Positions 1-5,300 of a DNA stretch of 8,434 nt are shown here, in pieces. Positions within the stretch are counted from its first letter, which is position 1; each line of letters begins with the position of its first letter. The notes under the pieces are model-generated. The model saw nothing but the letters and a program-made list of their open reading frames with translations, ran no database searches and was not told the origin of the DNA. Location of the stretch: the NCBI GenBank assembly GCA_025455635.1, contig JALOMF010000160.1:1-8434 (forward strand), written 5' to 3'. This DNA is from Saprospiraceae bacterium. GTDB lineage: Bacteria; Bacteroidota; Bacteroidia; Chitinophagales; Saprospiraceae. Both the position numbers and the translations under genes were made by a program.

Positions 1-12
1 CAACCCATTTTT

Positions 13-56
13 GCGGTATTCCGATGGGGGGGGGCGGCAAAATCTACGGAATCCGC
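13..56. other. Imperfect hairpin enclosing a G9 tract, upstream region
   Basis: The first 135 bases hold no gene I can support. Bases 13-23 (gcgg, a bulged t, then attccg) pair with 47-56 (cggaatccgc), forming a 10-bp stem with one bulge. The loop contains nine consecutive G residues (26-34). No U-rich run follows the stem, so it is not a standard terminator. It could be a structured leader or the tail of an upstream transcript. Forward frames 1 and 3 are open from the window edge to stops at 79-81 and 87-89, so the end of an upstream gene cannot be excluded, but neither short peptide is recognisable. Confidence 0.35.
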
Positions 57-135
57 CGCTCTGACAATTCCCCCAATTTAGTCCAGTAGGTACAATTTTT
101 CCAAAAGGACATGAGCAACATGTAAACCAACCAAC

Positions 136-498
136 ATGAAAAAAATACTGCTGATTGAAGATACCCGGGAGATTCTTGAAAATTTCACGGAGTATTTGGA
201 GCTGCACGGTTACGAGGTTCATGCTGCCGACAATGGAGAGGGTGGGGTAGCGCTCGCTGCCGAAATCAGCCCTGATTTAATCATTTGCGATGCCTTGATG
301 GCGGACATGGACGGCTTTGAGGTGTTGAAATTGATAAGAAGCACTCCCAGGACAGCAGAAATTCCCTTTGTTTTCAGCACTTCCCTTTCTGAGAAAATTG
401 ACAGGGCGGAAGCACTTGCGCTGGGTGCGGACGACTACCTCGTCAAGCCTTTTGATTTGGGCAAATTGCTATTAGTAGTTAAAAAATGGCTGGTTTGA
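136..498 (+). CDS. Stand-alone response regulator receiver protein
   Basis: This is a 120-residue single-domain receiver (CheY-like fold) with no output domain. Visible landmarks are the acidic pocket E8-D9, the phospho-acceptor D52 in I-I-C-D-A-L, the switch residue T82 in F-V-F-S-T-S, and the signalling lysine K104 followed by P105. It should be a cytosolic phosphate acceptor for a histidine kinase or Hpt protein and act by protein contact. The residue four after the acceptor Asp, usually Pro (as in M-P-x-M-D-G), is Ala56 here. The ATG at 136 gives a start exactly at the first beta strand (M-K-K-I-L-L-I-E-D). There is no Shine-Dalgarno at a useful distance; an AAAAGGA at 103-109 lies too far upstream. 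Its cognate kinase is not evident: it may belong with genes left of the window or with the hybrid kinase further right. It is not a close copy of the two receivers at the right end. Confidence 0.93.
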   Translation: MKKILLIEDTREILENFTEYLELHGYEVHAADNGEGGVALAAEISPDLIICDALMADMDGFEVLKLIRSTPRTAEIPFVFSTSLSEKIDRAEALALGADDYLVKPFDLGKLLLVVKKWLV

Positions 499-571
499 AC
501 CGAGCGGGGTAGTTTTCAGGCATGCGCTAACGATGGTGGCGTAGGGTGTAACAGGGGCATCGGTGTGCCAC

Positions 572-603
572 AATGTGTGAATATTGTAAATTATTTTGAA
601 CAA
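572..603 (+). promoter_or_regulatory. Shared intergenic motif, copy A
   Basis: Bases 572-589 read aatgtgtgaatattgtaa and match 1502-1519 upstream of the AraC gene at 17 of 18 positions. Five bases later comes TTTGAACAA (595-603), which matches TTTGACCAA two bases after the other copy. The segment TTATTTTG (591-598) is one base away from the Bacteroidota -7 consensus TAnnTTTG. The conserved block may therefore be a promoter or an operator lying on one. Its distance to the sigma factor ATG is about 254 bases, which would imply a long leader. The role is inferred; the repeat is directly visible. Confidence 0.45.
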
Positions 604-609
604 ACCATA

Positions 610-623
610 ACAGCCAATATGGC
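610..623. repeat. Small dyad, copy 1 (ACAGCCA-n3-TGGC type)
   Basis: The sequence acagccaatatggc contains GCCA (613-616) and TGGC (620-623), an inverted repeat around three bases. A closely related dyad with the same ACA flank lies at 755-770. Paired dyads of this kind can be binding sites for a dimeric regulator, but no regulator is assigned and the arms are short. Confidence 0.3.
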
Positions 624-672
624 AGCAACACCGAAATTTGTCCTTTAAAATGCCAGTAAAAACAATGATTCT

Positions 673-732
673 AGCGTTTTTTAATAGTTCACTAGGCCCT
701 TCAGATTACCTCCTGAATTACCTTAAAACGCT
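673..732. other. Nested inverted repeat, possible structured RNA leader
   Basis: AGCGTTTT at 673-680 is exactly complementary to AAAACGCT at 725-732. Inside it, TTCAG (700-704) pairs with CTGAA (713-717) around an 8-base loop. The 7-mer ATTACCT occurs at 705-711 and again at 717-723. The layout is that of a stem with an inner hairpin, lying about 110 bases before the sigma factor start. It could fold in RNA as part of a leader or a small RNA. No known riboswitch class is recognised. Confidence 0.25.
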
Positions 733-754
733 TGATTTTCACCGTTATTCCAAA

Positions 755-770
755 ACAGCCATACTATGGC
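755..770. repeat. Small dyad, copy 2 (GCCATA-C-TATGGC)
   Basis: Bases 758-770 form a perfect 13-base dyad, GCCATA and TATGGC around a central C, preceded by ACA. It resembles the dyad at 610-623 in its flank, arms and orientation. It lies about 75 bases before the sigma factor ATG, a plausible operator position. Function is inferred only. Confidence 0.35.
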
Positions 771-843
771 GAATTTGATGGACTTATTGGCGGGGATGAG
801 TTTTAGCAATCAAAAAACATTCGGCTTTCATTAAATACTTATC

Positions 844-1365
844 ATGACAACCACTGAATTCAACACACAGCTATCCAGTTTAAGCTCCGCTTTGTTTGCC
901 AACGCAATGCGCCTTTCCTGCAACAAGCACAACGCCCAAGACCTGATGCAAGAGACAACCATGCGGGCTTTTGCCAGTTGCCATAAGTTCACAGAAGGCA
1001 CCAATTTCAAGGCTTGGATGTACACCATCATGCAAAATTGCTTCATCAACGAATATCGTAAGCGGAGGAGCCGGCGCAGCGTCGTGTTCATGATGGAGGA
1101 CAATATGCAAGTGGTGTTGCAGCAGCCCATCAAAAACATGGGGCACAGCACAGTGATGATGAAAGAACTACGGGGCATATTAGATGAACTTACAGAAGCG
1201 AACCGCATTCCCTTCGAACTGCATTTCGATGGTTTTGGCTATCAGGAAATAGCGGAACAACTCGACGTTCCACTAGGCACAGTGAAGAGCCGCATATTTT
1301 TTGCCAGAAAAAAACTCAAGAGCATGATTCAATGCCAGTACGGCGACCAAGCCCAATATGCTTGA
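844..1365 (+). CDS. ECF-type RNA polymerase sigma factor
   Basis: The 173-residue protein has the two-domain layout of ECF (group 4) sigma factors. Region 2 covers about residues 10-77, with the acidic D-L-M-Q-E-T stretch (33-38) and the core- and -10-binding helix around N-F-K-A-W-M-Y-T-I-M-Q-N (54-65). A basic linker (R-K-R-R-S-R-R, 72-78) follows. Region 4 covers about 107-160, with a helix-turn-helix Y-Q-E-I-A-E-Q-L-D-V-P-L-G-T-V-K-S-R (133-150) for -35 recognition. It should direct core RNA polymerase to a dedicated promoter set. ECF factors are commonly held by an anti-sigma factor encoded next to them; none is seen here, since the neighbours are a receiver and an AraC regulator. The ATG at 844 fits the family length, and no Shine-Dalgarno is visible, as is usual in Bacteroidota. 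The target regulon cannot be read from the sequence. Confidence 0.93.
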   Translation: MTTTEFNTQLSSLSSALFANAMRLSCNKHNAQDLMQETTMRAFASCHKFTEGTNFKAWMYTIMQNCFINEYRKRRSRRSVVFMMEDNMQVVLQQPIKNMGHSTVMMKELRGILDELTEANRIPFELHFDGFGYQEIAEQLDVPLGTVKSRIFFARKKLKSMIQCQYGDQAQYA

Positions 1366-1595
1366 TTGAGCACTCACCACCAAACTCATTTTGCCCAAAG
1401 CTTGGCGGTGTGGGCCATGGTCGAGGTTCTTTTTGATGCAACGGTGATGAGCTAGCGGAAGCCGCTACGCACGGATTACGTCTTCAAAAGCGCTTTCCTT
1501 AAATGTGTGAATAATGTAAGCTTTGACCAACTTTGTGTAACACCACCTTGTTTGTTTAACAAGAACTTTGTACATCTTTTTATCAAACACCTTCT
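1366..1595. other. Gene-free region between sigma factor and AraC gene
   Basis: These 230 bases show no supported gene. Just after the sigma stop, 1375-1383 can pair with 1402-1410 (8 of 9 positions, 18-base loop), and TAGCGG-AAG-CCGCTA at 1453-1467 is a perfect 6-bp hairpin. Neither is followed by a clean T run, so terminator function is doubtful. The right half carries copy B of the shared motif and several AACTTTG repeats (1529-1535 and 1564-1570) close to the AraC start. Confidence 0.5.
1502..1530 (+). promoter_or_regulatory. Shared intergenic motif, copy B
   Basis: Bases 1502-1519 read aatgtgtgaataatgtaa and differ from 572-589 at one position only. TTTGACCAA follows at 1522-1530, against TTTGAACAA in copy A. 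The overlapping AAGCTTTG (1518-1525) is one base from TAnnTTTG. The element ends about 66 bases before the AraC start codon, an ordinary promoter or operator distance. Two near-identical copies ahead of two transcription-regulator genes suggest common control, though this is inference. Confidence 0.5.
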
Positions 1596-2195
1596 TTGAA
1601 ATTATTTATCAAATACATGGTCAGCAACCGGTGCAAGCTGGCGGTGAAAGACGAGTTGAAAAAACTGGGTCTGCACTTCGTATTGGTGGAACTCGGCGAA
1701 GTGGAAATCATGGAAGAACTCACCCCGGAACAGCGGACGCAGCTAAAGGCCGATTTGCTCCTTTCCGGCCTCGAACTCATGGACGACCGGAAGGGTATTT
1801 TGATAGAGCGGATAAAAAACGCCATCGTGGAGATGGTACACCACTCGGACGAAACCCTGAAAACCAATTTCTCCGATTACCTCAGCGAAAAACTCCACTA
1901 CGACTACACTTACCTCGCCAACCTGTTTTCAGAAGTACAGGGCACTACCATCGGGCAGTTCATCATCGCCCATAAAATCGAGCGGATAAAGGAACTGATT
2001 ACCTATGGCGAACTGAATATCTCGGAAATAGCATGGAAAATGAATTATAGCAGCGTGGCGCATTTATGCAACCAATTTAAAAAAGTGACGGGGCTTACCC
2101 CTACGCATTTCAAGCAGTTGAAGGACAAAAGGCGGAACCCGATTGAGGAGATTGGGAACGCACTTGAAAATAATATCGAAACCGATACCCCGTAA
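1596..2195 (+). CDS. AraC-family regulator with N-terminal HMA-like domain
   Basis: The 199-residue protein ends in a double helix-turn-helix AraC domain. The first HTH is at about 93-135 (S-D-Y-L-S-E-K-L ... A-N-L-F-S-E-V-Q-G) and the second at 139-176 (I-S-E-I-A-W-K-M-N-Y-S-S-V-A-H-L-C-N-Q-F-K-K-V-T-G-L-T-P). Residues 1-65 look like a ferredoxin-fold heavy-metal-associated domain: strand K-L-F-I-K-Y-M-V, helix 14-25, strand H-F-V-L-V-E-L-G-E-V-E-I. This front half is a probable ligand or metal sensor in place of the usual AraC sugar-binding domain. The metal loop, normally M-x-C-x-x-C, reads M8-V9-S10-N11-R12-C13, so the first Cys is Ser. I chose the TTG at 1596 because the first strand needs residues 1-7 and the frame has no upstream ATG after the TAA at 1557. 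The only nearby ATG (1617) would remove that strand. It likely binds DNA near its own or neighbouring promoters; its target is unknown. Confidence 0.85.
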   Translation: MKLFIKYMVSNRCKLAVKDELKKLGLHFVLVELGEVEIMEELTPEQRTQLKADLLLSGLELMDDRKGILIERIKNAIVEMVHHSDETLKTNFSDYLSEKLHYDYTYLANLFSEVQGTTIGQFIIAHKIERIKELITYGELNISEIAWKMNYSSVAHLCNQFKKVTGLTPTHFKQLKDKRRNPIEEIGNALENNIETDTP

Positions 2196-2218
2196 GCAAA
2201 TGAGGCTGTTCGTTTACT

Positions 2219-2257
2219 AAATATTAATTTTTCCTACTTACACAAAATATTAATTTT
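2219..2257. repeat. 13-bp direct repeat in AT-rich spacer
   Basis: AAATATTAATTTT occurs at 2219-2231 and again at 2245-2257, 26 bases from start to start. It lies just after the AraC stop and directly before the candidate promoter of the kinase gene. AraC-type proteins often bind directly repeated sites, so these could be operators. However, the sequence is highly AT-rich and chance is a real alternative. Confidence 0.3.
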
Positions 2258-2286
2258 CAGCAAGTTTTGAAAACGGAGTAGTTTTG
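2255..2286 (+). promoter_or_regulatory. Candidate Bacteroidota promoter for the hybrid kinase
   Basis: TAGTTTTG at 2279-2286 matches the -7 consensus TAnnTTTG exactly. A weak -33 element, TTTC at 2255-2258 against TTTG, lies 20 bases upstream. Transcription would start near 2292 and give a leader of about 60 bases before the ATG at 2352. The 9-mer AGTTTTGAA within it also occurs at 2263-2271. The poor -33 box keeps confidence moderate. Confidence 0.45.
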
Positions 2287-2351
2287 AACGATGCGGAACA
2301 CCCACTTGAATCAAGCTGCCGTCGAGCGAAATATTTGCCAATATTATTTCC

Positions 2352-5300
2352 ATGAAAGCAAAGAAAGACATGTTAAAAATAGGGGATGCTACTCCATTGC
2401 CCTCAAAGGAGAAGCACCTAAAATCCTCAAACCTGTTCCCCGTGGTGGGAATTGGTGCCTCGGCAGGCGGGCTGGATGCTTTCAAAAAACTGCTGAAAGC
2501 CATTCCCGATGATTCGGGCATGGCTTACGTATTGGTGCAACACCTGGACCCCACCCACGAAAGCATGTTGCCCGAACTGCTGCAAAAAGTAACCAAAATC
2601 CCAGTATTGGAAATCGCCGACGATATTAAAGTACTGCCCAACCATATTTACGTGATACCCAGCAATAAAATGATGGTGGCCACGGATGGGGTTTTGCAAC
2701 TTTCGCCGCGCCCAAAAACAAGCAAAACCGAGCGGAACCTACCCATTGACCTGTTTTTCACCTCATTGGCCGAGGTACACCGTGAACATGCCATTGGGGT
2801 GGTACTGTCCGGAACCGCCACCGATGGCACACTGGGCTTGAAGGCCATCAAAGACCAAGGCGGCATCACGTTTGCGCAGGACGAAGCATCGGCAGCCTAC
2901 GGCAGCATGCCCCAAAATGCGGCAGCAGCAGGCGTGGTGGACTATATCCTCCCACCTGAAATGATACCGCAAAAACTCTTGGAAGTTATCGGCACTGGCC
3001 ATGGCGACGGGCAATTGCCGTTGGAAGCCGAAGCGGTGTACAAGCAAATCATCTCGTTGCTGCGCATCCGAAAAGGAACCGATTTCACGTATTACAAACA
3101 GTCCACCATCCACCGCCGCATCCTGCGCAGGATGGGCCTTAGCAAAAACGAAACGCCTGCCGACTACCTCCAATTTTTAAAGGAAAATAAACCCGAACAG
3201 GATTTGTTGTTCCTTGATTTATTGATTCCCGTCACCTCTTTTTTTCGGGACGAAAAAAGCTTTGAAAACCTGTACGAAAACGTTTTCCTGCAAGCCGCAA
3301 AAAATAAAACCTCCGGCGAACCCATCCGTGTATGGGTAGCGGGGTGCAGCACGGGCGAGGAAGCCTATTCCATCGCCATTTGCTTGAAGGAGCATTTCGG
3401 GGACAACCAGCGCTTGGTGCAGATTTTCGCTACCGATATCAGCGACCCCGCCATTGCAAAAGCACGGCGGGGCATTTACAAGAAAAGCGAGCTGAATGCG
3501 GTTAGCCCTGAGCGGCTGCATGTGTTTTTCACAAAAACAAATGGGGGTTATCAAGTAAATAAAAGCGTGCGGAACATGTGCGTGTTTGCGGTCCACAATT
3601 TTTTAAAAGACCCGCCCTTCGGGAAAATGGATTTTATCAGCTGCCGCAATGTGCTGATTTACATGGAGCCTTATTTGCAGAAAAAGGCGCTCACCACGTT
3701 TCATTATGCCTTGAACCCAAAGGGGTTTTTGCTGCTTGGCAAATCGGAGACCACCAGCGGGGTGCCCGACCTTTTTGTTGCGGCCATTAAAAACGATAAA
3801 CTATTTTCTAGGAAAGATACGCCGGGCAGTTTTGTGCATGTGGCGAGCCAGCGGGTTGAGCAGCATTTCAGCAATACCAAAGCCAACCACAACAGCGAGC
3901 AAGTCCGCACCGATTTTCAGAAAACGGCGGATGACATTTTGCTCCGCAAATACACCCCTGCGGGCGTGGTCGTCAACGAGGCGCTGGACATCGTGCATTT
4001 CAGGGGCAATACCAGCAGTTATCTGGAACAATCAGCGGGCAAGCCTACCCATAATTTGATTCAATTGGCAAAAAACGGCTTGGCGTTTGAGCTGCGCAAT
4101 ATTTTGCACAAAATAAAAAAAGAAATTGCCCCGGTCTTAAAAGAGAATATCCCGATAGAAATAAACGGCAGCCTCCGCTATATAAACATCGAGGGCATAC
4201 CGCTGCCCAACACCATCGAGCCTTATTATTTGGTACTGTTTCACGATACAACCAGCAGTGCCCATCCGGCATTGGCGGTCAGCGAATTTACGTCCGGCAA
4301 TATCACGAAGGATGACCGGGATTTGCGCATAAAGCAATTGGAACAGGAACTTGCGCAAACCAGGGAGGACATGCACAGCATCACCGAAGAGCAAGAGGCC
4401 GCCAACGAGGAGCTGCAAAGCGCCAATGAGGAACTGTTGAGCGGTAGCGAGGAACTGCAGAGCCTGAACGAAGAACTGGAGACCGGAAAAGAAGAATTGC
4501 AAAGCACCAACGAGGAACTGACGGTGGTAAACCAAGAAATGATTAGCCTGAATGAGTTGGTCACTGCCTCACGGGACTATGCCGAAGCCATCATCATCAA
4601 CCTGCGGGAACCCCTGTTGGTACTGGATAAAAACCTGCGGATAAAAACCGCCAATAATGCTTTTTATAAGACGTTCCGGGTAAATGAAAACGAGACAGAA
4701 GGTGTCTTGATTTATGATATTGGCAATAAACAATGGGATATACCGGATTTGCGCACGCTGCTTGAAAAAATACTCCCAGAGAAATCGGTGTTCAATGGTT
4801 TTGAGGTAACGCATACTTTTTCTTCCATTGGCAAGCGGGTAATGTTGCTGAACGCTCGTGAAATCATCAACAAGAACAGTTCGGAAAAACTGATTCTGCT
4901 GTCCATCGAAGACGTTACGGAACAGGTAAACCAAAGAAATAAAATTGAGGAAAGCGAAAAGCGCTTTCGGTTGATGGCAGAGTTGATTCCCCAAAAAATA
5001 TGGACCGCCGACGCCGAAGGCAACAAAAATTATTTCAACCAAAACTTCATGGAGTTCAGTGGATTGGGGTTTGAAGAATTGAAGGGTTGGGGTTGGGGAA
5101 AATTGGTCCATCCCGATGAATGGGCAGAAACGAAAAAACTATGGCAAAGATCCATTGACACAGGCACGGATTTCCAGATAGAAAGCAGGCTGTTGGGGAA
5201 GGACGGACAATACCTATGGCACCTTACCCGTGCCACGGCCCTGAAAGGCGGCGATGGCAAGGTGAAAATGTGGGTAGGTTCCAAAACGGAAATACAGGAG

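Larger units (their letters stand above)
499..843. other. Gene-free region between receiver and sigma factor
   Basis: These 345 bases contain no convincing coding sequence on either strand. They hold an 18-base motif that recurs upstream of the AraC gene (572-589), two similar GCCA/TGGC dyads (613-623 and 758-770), and a nested inverted repeat (673-732). The length and density of small symmetric elements suggest a regulatory region for the sigma factor gene, a structured 5' leader, or an unannotated small RNA. No strong intrinsic terminator is visible after the receiver gene. Confidence 0.6.

Noticed and set aside
111..125. Tiny ATG-AGC-AAC-ATG-TAA frame as a leader peptide
   Set aside because: It is only four codons long, the nearby AGG is too close to serve as a ribosome site, and no regulatory codon run is present.
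1375..1435. Imperfect stem 1375-1410 plus the T-rich run at 1428-1435 as a terminator
   Set aside because: The stem has a mismatch and a long loop, and the T-rich run lies about 18 bases beyond its end, too far for a standard intrinsic terminator.
1453..1467. TAGCGG-AAG-CCGCTA hairpin as the sigma factor terminator
   Set aside because: The stem is only 6 bp and is followed by a mixed sequence with no T tract, almost 90 bases past the stop codon.
1568..1975. Plus-strand open frame overlapping the AraC gene in another frame
   Set aside because: The AraC frame carries clear double-HTH motifs over the same bases; the alternative product is rich in Arg, Gly and Pro with no recognisable domain.
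2291..2512. Plus-strand open frame starting before the kinase gene
   Set aside because: It mostly overlaps the CheB coding sequence in another frame and shows no recognisable motif.
4401..4568. Tandem DNA repeat or CRISPR-like array
   Set aside because: The 21-base periodicity comes from protein heptads in one reading frame; there are no spacers and the DNA units are degenerate.
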